From Thuidium tamariscinum (Eukaryota > Streptophyta > Bryopsida > Hypnales > Thuidiaceae): DNA of 64,000 nucleotides. Positions within the stretch are counted from its first letter, which is position 1. Every line of letters begins with the position of its first letter. The stretch spans positions 9,052,001 through 9,116,000 of the forward strand of contig OX344752.2 of the NCBI GenBank assembly GCA_947034885.2, read 5' to 3'. The notes under the pieces were generated by a model. The model was given only the letters and a program-made list of their open reading frames with translations. It made no database searches and was not told the DNA's origin. This document shows, in pieces, positions 47,480 to 60,620 of the stretch. Made by a program: the position numbers and the translations under genes.

Positions 47480-50400
47480 TCTACATGGTCAAACTTCATG
47501 AAATTTTTACCTCATGATCTCCAACAAGTTAAGTACAAGATCCTATGGTTAGATTCTAAAAAATATATTTTAGTTTTTAGTTTTTCTAGATGAATATAAT
47601 ATAAATGATAGTTTTGAGTGGTTTTGATAGAAAAATGGCCTTAGCCCTTTAGGAGTAATCCTCCAATGCCCAAGGGGTTCAAAAGTGTCTACACTCAATC
47701 TCAAAGTCTGATTCAAAGTATTGTAACTTTTGCATCCCATTTCCAAATTCAATCAAATTTGTTGAAAAATCTATGCATCCTAACATTGTTTGTGTAGTAA
47801 GAGTTTTAGATCAATCCAAGATGTACAATATTTTTAGAAGCCCATCAAAGTTCAAAGGTCTAATTTGACTTCACCAAACTGCAATTGATGGTTGCAACTA
47901 GGAGCTTGTATATTCCTTATTCTAATGTTTGTTTTCAATAAAATTTGATGTATTATGTTTCTTTAGAAGTCTAGTTATTGTGGTCAAATTTTTATTGCAA
48001 TCTAAGTTGTTATGAATGTTTGAGATCAGTTTGAAGTTAAAAAAAAAAACATTTTTTGGATTACAATGAACTTTGACAATTTGTTTTTTCTTCACATGAT
48101 TTCCATTTCCAATCATTTTTGTGGAAAAGTTGCACATACTAGTCTATTTTTGTGGCTAAAATTTCATATCAATCCAAAAAGTAATAAAGAACTGAGAAGC
48201 ATTTTAGTAGAAGGACATTCAATCCTAGATCATGTGTTCTTGCAACTGTTTTTTGACATTTCAAGACATTTTGTAGACACAATGAATCAATTGAATGACA
48301 TTTTTTCACCAATGTGTTTGTATGTTGATTTTGAAGTACTTTTTAGTTTCATGTTCTTTCATTTGAGAAGGTTTAGAAATCAAATTTGACCTCCAAATGT
48401 GTTTTTAAGAAAATTTTAACATCTTTATTCAACGTTTAAACATTATAATCTTGCAATCTATTAGGCCAAATGATTCCAAATTTGATCCAGGTCATCTACA
48501 ACATGCCCACTAGAAGATTATATGCTTGAAATTTTCAAACCTTAGTAATATGTAGAACAATTAAAAAAACAATCAACAATAATCTTGAATATCAACAACA
48601 ATTGATATTCAAGATTGCTTTGCTTAAAGGACTTTGCAAAAAACAAAAAATGATGTAGAAGGCATTAGGGGAAAATTGAACCCCCAAAGAGGCCACTTCG
48701 TAAAGAAAATACCCAATCCATCTCCATGATCTCATAACTATGTGGGTGGAAAGAGCCTCTTCAATTCACTAATCGGGTCCAGAATTGTATGATGAATTCA
48801 AAAATTTGTCATCATTATTTAATCCATATCCAAAATCTCATAAATCTCATGATGGTTCCGTCATAGAGGATGGAACACACGCCTCCCACAAATATCTATA
48901 AGTCAAGTGGCTATATGCAATCCAACATAGAAGTAGTAATGATGATGTGGACATCTTCATGCTCATTCAATTTGTATTAAAATTAATAAGAAAACTCAAA
49001 GCCTCTTTGTAGGTTCAATTTTTCCCTAATGAAAGATTTTTATCACTGGCTTCAAAGTGATGAATCAAATGTAGATTACATTGGAGCTCTATTTATTTCT
49101 CTTGAGCTAACTCCAATGTTAAGTTATTGTTGATGTGGCCAATTATAGTATGTAAAAAAGATGTTCTATGACTTTGAGTTGAAATAGAGGTCATCAAACT
49201 ATTAGTTTTGACTAAACTATTAGTAGAATATCTTTTAAAGTTTGTTTTTAGCATCAAGAATTGGATCTTGATTATAAATTTTTTTAATGATTTTTCTATA
49301 TAAAATTTGTGCAAGTATATCAATTGCAAATGGGTCAAACCACACTAAAAGGTACCAAAGGCATTACTTTACTAGGACATGACTAGAGTCCTTTTTTTAA
49401 GTTTCAAAACTTTAAATTACTTTGATGTTGTCATTTTAAAAAGAAAATAATAGATGGATAGTATTGTGATGGATTCCTTTGATGATTTTGAAAAAAAATT
49501 CATGAAAAAAATCCTTAAATAGATGTAAATCAAGCTAAATATAGGAATTTTCTCACAATATAGTACTTTAAAAGGATTTTTTTATCAAAAAAATTTATTC
49601 TTATTAAGTATATAAAACTATAAAAAAGGATTTTATGAAAATTACTCTTGAACTAAAAATAGTATAATTTTTTAATCAATTAATTGATTATTGACAAAGT
49701 ATTAGTTTGTTCTAAAAACAAATTTAAACACTTAATTTCAAAAAATAATAATTTAGAGACCTAGATGTCAATAATATATACACTTTTTGTTTTGACACAA
49801 TCATCATTTGGATTATTTTATGTATTGAAAAAAACATTCAAAAATTCTTACTTCTGTATATTATAGAAAATAAAAATATAATCAATTTGTGTCAAAAGTG
49901 TCCTTTTCTACTCTATCATATGAAAATATGCATATATGATTTTTTCGGATTCAATCACATTATAATTCATTAGAAATTAGACTCCTTTTTGTCCATTGAA
50001 AAAGCTGACGCATTGACAATTCAACTACAATTGGATTATTAGTAAAGAATTTTTCTGTTTTTTATGAATAAAATACTATTAGTCTTAACATGACTTGAAG
50101 CTCTAATCAAAAAGGACTAAATTATCTATAATTAGTAGATTTGCATTAGAAAACAATAGATTGAAAGAAGTTAGATTGCAAATTTTGGTGTGTTTGATCC
50201 CTTTTGTGGTACATTAGAGTGTGATTTGACCCAAATCTTAATTTTCTAGTATTGAGGGCTCTTTATAATGAGCCTTAGATACAATAGATGTTGGAAAAAA
50301 TCACATGAGAAATTCATTTTCAAAAATTGTAGAGTACAATGGAAAACACCCAAAAATAAGGAATTTAAAATAGTTGGAGTTAGATTTTTAAATGATATTT

Positions 50401-53228
50401 TTCTTGTATTAGTGAGTGAAAACCATGAATATTCAAAAAAGAGAAAAGATTTTTCGGATGCCGTATGTAATTTCTATGATTTTCCAAAGTGTTGGCTTCC
50501 TAGACCACTAGAACTGTTCAATTGATGCCTCCAATACTGAATGCTGTTGAAATCAGCACTAAGCTGATTACATTTGGTTATGTGTCTTTAATATGCATTA
50601 GTGAATTAAATTCAAGTATGTGACAAGCACATTAATTACAATCTAGGGACAATTTTAGATGAGTCTAGGATCTACTACCAGGTACAATGATGGTTTGGAT
50701 GTTTCTCCTTTAGATTTTAAAAAGTTGTAAATTATTTGTTGAGATACATGTTATCTCTTTTTATTTCTAATTAAACAAGTCCATAATAGTTTTCTATTTT
50801 AAAAATCTATTCGAAATCACAAAAAATTAATATTTTTTAATTTACAATGTTAGTGTTGCTTTAGCGTCCTTGTCTAGGCTCTATTCTTTCTTTAATGACT
50901 TTTGGCTTGAGTCTTTTCAACCTAAAAATTTGTATTGTAGATTTTTTAATTGAAGTCATTATATTTAAGAATTGGATTGAAATTCAAGTATATAAACTGA
51001 AAAAAACTGGTTTTTATTCTTTAAAAATTATTGCTTTGTAGAACTTTATACAATATAGAAGTAAAGACTAAATTAAAAATAGTTCTTAGATGGAATTGAA
51101 ATAAACAAATTCCACCAGTGAAATTGATCTGGCAAGAAAAACAAAGTCTATGAAACATCTAGATTTTTGGATATGAAAAATAGAAAATATTGAGTTCAAA
51201 AATGAACCTTTTACTTAAGCTACTTTTTGAAGAAGATAATCTATTTGCCCCTATAAACAAGACCCTCAAAAACTTTTCATCACTAATCTATATGGACAAA
51301 AGGATTTTTTTATAAGGAATAAAAATCTTAAAAATAAATTCTAAGTCTTTGAGATGTTTTTTTAATGATGTCTAGAAAATTGCTTTATAAGCTTAGGATG
51401 GCATAATGTTTTCACCCAAACATTGATTGAAATAAAAATTATGTCTCTAGAACACTAAATGCTTTTTTTCTACCTCTGAATAAAGCTTCAAAAAATCATG
51501 CCAAAATTTGAAGTCAAATATAGAAACCTACTTGAACCTTGAAGCGTCTCTCAAATTAGCACTTAGTCCTTTTTTTAGAGGTAGACTTCATGCTCTTTTT
51601 TCATGACCTCAATTTTAGATTTGATATATAAATAGAGAATCAATAAACTTCAAATCACTTTTTCACTTTCACCCCTTCATGATCAAATATCATAACCTTT
51701 GAATTTATAAAAAATATTGTTGTGTTTTCTTTTTTCTTTTTTTTAGTTTGAATTCCTTTGGTTACAATCCAAAAAAAGATGAAGTAACTTGTTGAAATTT
51801 TGATTGGCTCTTTGCTCATAATTTAGCTCAAACTCCTATATTCTCAAAAAAAAGATGTAGGCATTTCACAAAATAAATTTCCAACCCATTGCACAAGAAA
51901 CCTTTGAAGGTTCGTAGGAGTTAACTCCTAAAGAAACAATATGCTAAATTTAGCAATATAGCAATTTTACCATTTTGAGTAGGTACATGTGAGTGAAGGA
52001 TTCCATGTTTTGGGCCCAAAATTTAATAGAAGGTAAAGATGAGGAATATCTTTCATGTGCACTAAAAATTAAGACATTTGGAAGTAGGAGTAAAAAGTTA
52101 TGGCTTGATATGTTACTTTTTTTTGTAAATGGATAGTTTGGGTACATTGAAAAAAATCACTTTTTTTAAAAACAAAAAATTTGAAATTAGTTTTCTAAAT
52201 TAATATATAAATGAAAATCTTTGAATCATTCTATTTGATCAATGAGTCAAAAGTTATGATGAGTTTTTGTTTGTGGGTAGTTATAGATTTTGTACTGTGA
52301 AATAAACTTTGAAGTCCTTTATTTTACTCAATTTTCAATCTTCTTTGGAAAAATGAATAAACCAAAGAAAAAATTTATAATATTCTTTGGAAAAAGAAAA
52401 TGTAGATTGTTTATCACAACATTCCAACCATTTGGATTGATATTCTTCAATTTTTAACTAAATTTTAAACAATTTAGTATTTTGATTCATTCTCTACTTC
52501 TTTCTACTTAGTATTTTTTTGTGTATGTTGTATAATTCCAAATGATCGTAAATTTTTCAAGTATGTAGGCAACTTGCTTGGAAGAATGATCCAAAAAAGT
52601 GCCACCATTTTGAACCTTTCTTTGTGCAAATGTGAGCTTCTGAAGTGGAGCTCTTTGAATTTTGCATGGCCAAAAAAAGATTTTTGTGAATTCAAATACT
52701 AATATCTTGCAATCCACATGATATAAAAATTTTGAAGTTTTTTCTACATGTTTTCATATTAACATATTATAAGATCTAACAAAAACATATTTCTAAAAGT
52801 ATTTTTGTCCACAAAATTGTTTTTTTATTAAAAATGGTAGTATTAGGGCATTTTGGTGAAATCATAGTAAAGGAACTTAAGAGGTGAACTAGCACAAAAT
52901 CACAAATCTTACCATATTCATGGATAAGATTTAGCAACTTGCTACCAAAATATCTTAATTTTGGAATTTTGATAGTTCAACAACTTACTTTCCTTTTCTT
53001 GGATTTTGGCACTTTGTTTTTCTTGCTTTTCAAGACTCCCAATTTTAGATTGATTCTTTTTGTTCATGTGTGAATGTGTTAATTTTCCTAAATTTTCTCA
53101 AGAATCATTTTTGGATATGTAAAATTGGTAACAATGAAAATTTTCAGATTTTTGAAAAATAGCTCTACAATTTTTTTTAAACTTTGGACATGTTCCCATT
53201 TTTCTCTGGTTATTTCTGAAACTGACCT
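47480..53228. other. AT-rich non-coding part of block B
   Basis: Aligns with 26010-30664 apart from the B-only stretches noted. A short plus-strand frame at 50268-50525 is Lys-rich and unsupported by any homologue I know; the aligned part of block A does not keep it. No RNA gene recognised. Confidence 0.45.
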
Positions 53229-53926
53229 ACACGTATCAATGGTGTCCGGTGTCTTGAACCTTGTTGTTGCCATCTGCATCTCCAGAGAATATACTGGCAT
53301 GCCATGCTCGGATTGTGATTGTCGAAGCCGAACTGATCCAAGCAAGTGCTGATCCAGTTCTTCCGACGTCGGAGACATATATATACTGTATACGTGCTGC
53401 CAGGCATTCGATCAAGCCCTGGAGCTACAGTCAGTACTACAAAGTGCTCGCACGTACTCATCATATCTGCAGTAAGTTAAATCATTGGTTCCTGGGACAG
53501 GCGACTGCAGGATCGGGGAAGGCGCCAACTCCACCTGGCTTGGTTGCAATTCCTGGCGTCGGTCTGCATGCAATGCCATGCCATGCGGATCGCGAGACAG
53601 GCCAAGAGTTTCCGTTGTCGGAGAGAGCAACTGAAGGCGCAAGTGCAGAGTCAGGAATTTGTCTTTGCTGCCATCAGTTGGAAAGCGGCCTTTTGGGTCT
53701 TCCGTCATCGGAGATTGCTCCTGAGGGTTTTCCACTGTAGATGGCTCTTCCACGTTGCGAGCTTGCCATGCCCTGGCTACGTGAGGCTCACGGAATCGAC
53801 AAAGAAGGGATCGTAGAGTGCAGAACAGCCATCATTATAAATTTGCCCTCATGCCACTGCTGAATTTTATTTAAAAAAATTCTGATTTTCTTGCACAAAG
53901 ACAAGTGTGAGAAATGGCAAGACCAA
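53229..53926 (+). repeat. GC-rich patch of block B (pair of 30665-30765 plus 31727-32230)
   Basis: Contains the perfect palindrome TCCGACGTCGGA (53362-53373), TCCGTTGTCGGA (53611-53622) and TCCGTCATCGGA (53701-53712) in the same order as block A. Frames on both strands at 53261-53816 overlap and are not preserved in block A, so I do not call a protein. Confidence 0.7.
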
Positions 53927-54851
53927 TTAACCCCTAAAGTACCAAAGTCCCCTCAGGGGACACTTGGGATTTCGAGCAGGCTCGTGTGACCTGAAATTTT
54001 GACCTGATTTTTTGAAACGTTTTTTGAAGATAGGGAATCACATCAGCTTTTTAAAAATAATTTTTTTTTTCAATCAGTGCCCGGGAGCAAAAGTTTTGCC
54101 ATCTAAAGTCAAAAAAGTAGTTCGGTGGGTAGAAAAAAAAACACAAAAAAATGAATTTTTTTTTTTCAATTTTTATTCTCAAAGATTATGTTTTTGTCTA
54201 CATTTGAAGCTTTTATTCATCCTATTTGGACTAACAATGAAAAAGTTATGGACAATCTTGTTTTTCAAGCAATCTAAGCATCTTCTTCAAAAAAAAAACT
54301 TATAAAATTCATTTTTTAATGCAATTTTCAAAAAATTTCAAATTTTTTTTACCAAGGTTAAGTTTGTTTTCAAGAACAATCCCACCATTGAGATTATGAT
54401 TTTTTAATTCCATCTAAGGGCTATTAACAATTTAGTATTTCGTTCAACTTTAGACCTACTTCTACTTAACAATTTTTTTATATGTGAAAATCAAGTTTTG
54501 ACACTCTATTTTTTTTTTCCCCAACTCTCAACTCAAATGTTCAATATAAAAAAATTTAAATTTATGGTTTGTAGTGCAAAAAAAAATCCACAAATGACTG
54601 TCAAAGTCACTTAAAATTGCAGGCCGCAATTGAAATTCTTTTTTTTTCCAACCTCAAATGCTAATATCTTCCAATCTGTACGGTCAAACTTCATGAAATT
54701 CTTACCACATGATCTGAGACAAGTGAAGTACAAGATCATACGGTTAGATTCTAAGAAAAAAGTTTTTTTTGGTTTCTTGAGTGATTGCAGCAGAAATGGT
54801 AGTTTTTAGTGGTTTCAGAGCCACAAAATGCCTTGGTACTTTAGGGGTTAA
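53927..54851. mobile_element. Complete TTAA-flanked TIR element, 925 bp
   Basis: TTAACCCCTAAAGTACCAAAG on the left and CTTGGTACTTTAGGGGTTAA on the right, matching at 19 of the first 20-21 positions. TTAA borders at 53927-53930 and 54848-54851. A GTCCCCTCAGGGGAC palindrome follows the left TIR. No transposase frame. TTAA targets and CCC-starting TIRs are the known signature of piggyBac-superfamily elements. Confidence 0.7.
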
Positions 54852-56266
54852 AATTACATTTTTTGATAAAGAATATGAATTTATTAAGAATTTTGATGCA
54901 TATTGTTCATAATGGAGATCTCTAGACTACCCCAAAACAAAACTAAGTGAATCCATATTCAATAGTCATGTTACTCACCTAAAACAATTGCAATATCTCC
55001 TAAGGTCGCCACTACACCAAAGCCCTAAAAAAGTCATTCTTTACAACAAATTTTTCACTAAAAAGTTGGAAGTTCCTATTAATAGAAGTTCTTAAGTTAG
55101 TTTCTCCATTATTCTCATCTAAGACATTGATTGTAGCCCATAACTCATTAATTGAAAAATGACCCCCAATGACTTATTCTCTTTAGTTGGTGTTTGCCAT
55201 GGGCCTTTTCACCTTAACCCCCACAAAATTGAGGCACATTTCAGACAAACATAGTGAAAAAATACTACTTTTTAGGGCAATGAATTTATTTTTTTAAGTT
55301 TGAAAAATAAAATTTAACCATATAAATTTGAACAAGATTACTATGGGAATGTATAGAAAAAATTTCAAAATCTTTGACTGCACAGATTGAAAGATTACAG
55401 CATTTGAAGTTAGAAGAAAAAGTATTTCTTGACCTTGCTTAGTAGGGCCAATAGCTTGTAAGTACTCCTAGAGTGAGATTTAAACACTACAATTGGTTTA
55501 TTTTATTTTATCAATTGCATCTTAATTCATGTAAATTACCTACTTACTAAATTTTATAAGTAAAGAAGAAAATTTTGCAAAAGCTTCACTAGAATTGCTC
55601 AAGTTGCCCTAAAATTTGCAAGAGCGTAAATTTTGATCCACTCACCCAATCATAAAAAAGAATTAGATGTCTATCAAGGGATTACATGTGTACATATTGT
55701 GTCTAGATTTTAAGAACATTCCAACCAAAAATGACTTAGCTTGTAGGAACCTAACTTGTGTACGTTGAATGGACACTTGATCCTTTAGTGGTTAACCTAG
55801 GTTGCTCTACCTTATGTACAAAGTAATTTTTGTTAAAAAGACACCACTCTACAGTCTTGATAGTAATTTTCTTCCAAGCCTTTCAGTTGTTGACGTGAGT
55901 GAACGACGTCGGACAATAGAGTTTCTCAGCATTTTGCTAACGTGTTTTTCAACTAAAATATTATAGAGATCACATAAAGATGACTATTGCATCAATATTT
56001 GACCAAAATAAACTTTCAATAGAAAGCTATTCTATAGAAGTTTTCTTTTTCATTTTTCAATTTTTTTTCTTATATAATATAGGGGTATGAAAGTTATTTT
56101 GAGCTTTATAGTGTATCTTTTTTCTTTAAAAATTTATAAATAATTATTATTATCATAAAAAATACCAATAATTCATAACATAAACTTTTAAGGTAGAACA
56201 ATGTATTCATAATTTTTTTTGGGGAAAAATAAATAAATTTTAGGGTGATTACATGTATTACATATT
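54852..56266. other. AT-rich non-coding, mixed repeat content
   Basis: 54852-55315 has no counterpart in block A. 55320-55890 aligns with A. 55920-56260 resembles the interior of the A-only element 24213-24793, leading to its right end at 56267. No gene. Confidence 0.45.
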
Positions 56267-56313
56267 CCCCCCGCACGTATGGTTCTAAAACGCGGGGAGT
56301 GTCCTCCCCATGA
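56267..56313. mobile_element. Right terminus of a second CTCGGGGAGATCA-type element
   Basis: CCCCGCACGTATGGTTCTAAAACGCGGGGAGTG...CTCCCC parallels the right ends at 9594-9634 and 24750-24793. The interior 55920-56260 is also related. A clear left end was not found. Confidence 0.45.
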
Positions 56314-57994
56314 ATATAACTAATGACAACTAATGAATCATCTAAAAGAAGGGCAATTCCATTGCAAGATTTTGTAGGAATGGGGGGATTCAATTAATCC
56401 AATTTGACAAAGAATTGATCAAATTTTGCTTTTGTTTGAACCTGAGAACGACTCGGGGATTACTATGGAGTATAAAAATCATCCTTTTGGATAAGGTGAA
56501 AAATGAATCATTGCTGTAAAATAAATCAAAAGAACTCATTTGAAGTCAAAGTGCTATAAAAGATCTCTACTTTCCACCCCTCATTTTGAAGATGAACAGT
56601 TGCATTTCTATACTATGTAGGAAAATGCATTATCATTCATCAAACATTATACATCTATGGCATTCTATAAGGATTAACCCTTAATTGAGAAATTGGTGAT
56701 CATAAACATCCATTTCAATATTGTGGGAATCCTTGGTTTAGAAAAAATTCAAAAGCACTCATTAGAAGTCAAACTACTATCTATGATCTCCCTCTTTTCA
56801 CAAAATTTTGAAAATGAATAGTTGCATTTCTATACCATATCGAAAGATTTTATGCCAACAATTAGATATAAAATGTTTATTTTGATATTCAAAGATTAAA
56901 TTCTTTAGGATACCTTGAAGATTATAATTGAGGCATATACAACATTATTTACTCTTCTAAAACTAAGTCATTTTTTGAATTGTATTGTTTGTTTCAATTT
57001 CATCAAATTGGTCATACCGACAAGTCAATGATTCTAAAACTAGCTAAATTTCACTCAGTTGCTACATAATTATTTCAGGTCCTTTGTATTAACTCAAAAA
57101 ATCTTCTAAAAAATGAACATTTGGCTACAAACCTTTAATCCATTCTAAAATCACTTCCAACAACCATTGGTTGAGCTTACTCAAGAACTCTATATCATTA
57201 TGTATAGTGTTGCAATTCTTTGATAAGGTTGTAGAGAGTTGACAAATTATTTGCCAAGGAACCAAAAGACATTTTAAAGAAAAATAGCAACCAATTATAG
57301 AAGAATAGATTCCTATTTTTTCTTAAACTGTGAAAAAATGACAATCTCAATCAAATGACCATTCTACTTTTTAAAAAAAATTATTTCAATAAAAAATGCA
57401 AGAAATAGTCAAAGCACACCATTTAAAGTCAAAGTCATAGTAGCAAACTTCATATGTAGACTAGTTAATATATTCAATTCTTTCCATTAATTACCATACC
57501 GTAAATTTTTTTAAAGTATTTCAATAAATTTTCATTTATTCTTTAGAATTTAAAAAAAAAATTCTTACAACCATATATGATACACTATACTATATTATTC
57601 AATGGTAAGCACCAGGTTGATTACAAACAAGACTTGTTGGTTTAGTTGTAGCAATTGGACTAGCTTTTATTATATTATGATCTTTAAAGAAATTTAAAAA
57701 CTTTAAAAAATGAATAAATAATACAATACTATAATGAATATATCATCAAAATTTAAGACATCCAAAAATGTGAGTCAAGAGTTATTTCAAAATAAATTAA
57801 AAATAAATAATGAAGAAAATAGACATTTTGATCTTCAAATTATTAGAAAAGTTTTGAATTTTTTGTAATTCAATTTTAATGTGTGTGCACTATTTCCGCA
57901 AATATTAATAGAGGACATAAAATAAATTATTCTTGGATGTCTCCAAAAAAATATTCTACCCTATTGTGAAAATAAAGGTAATTAATTTGGGGTG
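56314..57994. other. AT-rich non-coding part of block B
   Basis: Aligns with 33736-36560 in A except for the TTAA-bordered segment missing here at 57274. No gene. Confidence 0.5.
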
Positions 57995-58356
57995 CATAAG
58001 AGGATTTTTGGGCCCCCAGGAGACCGTTTCAGGGGTGTTCCCCGAAATTGTTCCCACTACTTCAGACCAGCCCCCTGCTGATCTGAATTTTTGAATTTTG
58101 AAAAAATTAAATTAAATTATTTTTTTCAAAAAACTTCAGAATGTACTAAAAAGAAAAAGAATGATTTTAAAAAATAATTATTTTTTCAAAAAAATATTTA
58201 AAAAATATTTAATAATTAATTAAAATTAATTAAAAAATTGTATTTTCTGACGTGGCAGTTGCTCGACGACATCAGCATCGCGTTCCCAGAGTTCCCAATG
58301 CGTTCCCAACGTTTGGGAACTCGCAGTCTCTTCTAGCAGCTAGAAATCCTCTTATG
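57995..58356. mobile_element. MITE-like element with CATAAGAGGATTT ends, block B only
   Basis: CATAAGAGGATTT at 57995 faces AAATCCTCTTATG ending at 58356, a perfect 13-bp TIR. Block A continues from TTTTGCGTGC to TTGAAAGTATCC at 36560-36575 with no insert. Interior shares GACGTGGCAGTTGCTCGAC with the element at 27772-28067. Confidence 0.75.
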
Positions 58357-59789
58357 TTTGAAAGTACCCAAAACCACTACCTTTGAAGTTTGAAATTGTA
58401 ACAAATTAGTAAATTAAATTTTTAGAGTTTCATCAGAGGGGTGCTTCAAAAGTCTTAGTAAATTATAGATTTGTCACGCTATGAGCAACATAAAAAAGGA
58501 TTGATATTTTTCACAAAGACCTATTAAAGAAGTGCCCAATTTTCTAATCCAACACACTCAAAAGTTGAATGACCAAAATTCTTTTGATGACAATTCAAGA
58601 AAAATGTGACCGAAATCATTTTGTAGTTTTTGAACAATCTCGTGTTATTTTCTAGATTTTCAAAGTTGAAAATATAGGCTTTGGTAATTTATAATTATGA
58701 ATAATTTTACTCTTAAAATAGTCACCATTAACCACTAAGCACTCAACAACATATAGTGATATAGATTCACAATGACATTTTTTTTCATTTCTACTTAGAT
58801 GAAAGTTATTCTAATTTGTAGAGATTCTTTATTAAGTTGGTTTGTTCTCTAGTAGTTGGATATGGTGTTAATACAATATATATTTTCTAGGATTACAATT
58901 GTGAAAGTACATCAAGTAGTTGACCAAGTCAAATTTGCATCAACTCTAGTTTAGAATTGAATTTTTAAAAATTAGGTTATAGATTTAAAAACACCTAAAT
59001 AGAAAATATTGCCATGTCAAGAGAACCTTTGTCATTGTAAATCTATTCCTACAAAACTTTAAGCCCAAAAAATAATAATATTTTGCTTATACCAACTTTA
59101 GGAGGAATTTTGAGATTTTTCTTTCATAATTTATAAATAAATATTCATGATAGCAATAGCGAATCTAACCTTATGGGTAGAATCTAAAACCCCAAATCTA
59201 TAATTATTATTTACATATCATTTCCAAAATAGTCTTCCATTTCATCTAATACTAATTTATTATGATTTTATTCAAATCTTCCATTCTTGAAAATGCTCTA
59301 TATGTTAAGGGTTTAATACCCAAAATTTCTGAATTTTAGTCTTTGCCTCAAGAAAATTCTTCACCCTCATTATTTGCTTCTTGAAAAGCTTTTATGGTTT
59401 AATTGAGTCTTGAAATTGTTCCTCCAAGACTACTTTTCTGTGTGTACAAGAACAAGAAAGCGTCCCTTTTATTAAACGTTGTTAACTTGTGGTAATACAC
59501 TAGAATCAATTTGAAATATTTTTCAATAAATTTCCTTAAAAGATGAAGTGATCGACATGTAACCCGATTGAAGTCATTTATATTTTTTAGAGTCTCATGG
59601 AATTAGTTATGAATATTTGAAGTTGAAATGCAATGACTCTAAAAATTTTCCACATGTAATATTTACATTATGTTATTTATGCATTGAGAAAGCAAAATGT
59701 AGCTTTTTGTTAGAGGAGTCCCTGGTGGAGTCCATGTGCTTTGCACAACCCCTACTTTTTTAGAGTAGGTCAGCCAGTAAAGTTTTAGT
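58357..59789. other. AT-rich non-coding part of block B
   Basis: Aligns with 36575-37930. No gene seen. Confidence 0.5.
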
Positions 59790-60620
59790 CAGTTCAGGCT
59801 CCACCTGTGCCCTTGAGTTCTAGAATGGGAGTTGAGTGCTGTGAGCATGGAATCTTCAGCAACTTAAGTTCAATCACTGCATCCCCAAGTTCCGTCATCG
59901 GAGCAATAAAATTCTTCCACAGATTTTGTAGATCATAGTCCACGAGAAACTCAAGTTGGAAAGGAAACTGTGTACTTTTTCCTCTGCAATGGAATTTCTC
60001 CATGTGCTTCTAACAAACCAGAAAAAATGTAAAGGAAACGGTGGATGTGACTTAACCCTTGAAGGACGGACTGGTAGCCGTGGAAATCATGTATTTTAAT
60101 TTCGTGTGACATCATCTACTTTGAAAAAGCCTAATATATTCATTAGAAGTCAAAGAACTATTGAAGATCTTCCTTTCCAGTCCTAATACCAAGGAAGAAA
60201 AATTGCACTTTTGTCCTGTAGGGAAAGATTCTTTGTCATTCAAAGGACACAGAACGTCTTTGGTGGTGTTTAAAGGTTAAACACATATTTTTGGGGGCCG
60301 GGGTGAACTGAACCCCTTCAATTGGCCACTTGAAAAAATGCTAAAATTTTTTATTTTTTCCAAATATTTTTTCTTGCAAATTTTGAATTCATATTTGCAA
60401 TTAGAGGCCTCGAAATAGCTAGGGAGAAAATTTTAGGTAAATTAGATAAGCTCAAAATAGGAGATGTTTTGTTTTACTTGCATCCTTGAAATTACTTGGA
60501 GTGGCCAAGAGAGTTCACCCTGCGGACCTTGTGGAGGCAGTGCGCAGAAAGCTATTAACCCTGGAGAGCGCTTTCTTCCGTCCGTCATCGGAGCCTGGCC
60601 TCCTGGTCCGTCCGTCAGCG
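59790..60620 (+). repeat. GC-rich module, split copy 2
   Basis: 59790-59930 carries the first half of the module (CCCCAAGTTCCGTCATCGG, palindrome at 59891-59902). 60530-60620 carries the second half (GCAGTGCGCAGAAAGCTATT, palindrome at 60581-60592, GGAGCCTGGCCTCCTGGTC). Between them is a 27568-27760-like repeat and other AT-rich DNA. Confidence 0.7.

Larger units (their letters stand above)
45354..59930 (+). repeat. Block B of a large diverged duplication (pair of 22878-38130)
   Basis: Collinear with block A. B-only sequence includes the MITE at 45707-45848, a stretch at about 49330-50270 and 50300-50690 inside otherwise aligned sequence, 53840-55310 with the TTAA element, and 57995-58356. 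B lacks several A insertions. No intact gene in the block. Confidence 0.85.

Noticed and set aside
53261-53816. Several overlapping frames of 90-159 codons on both strands
   Set aside because: They overlap in mutually exclusive frames and are broken in the block A copy.
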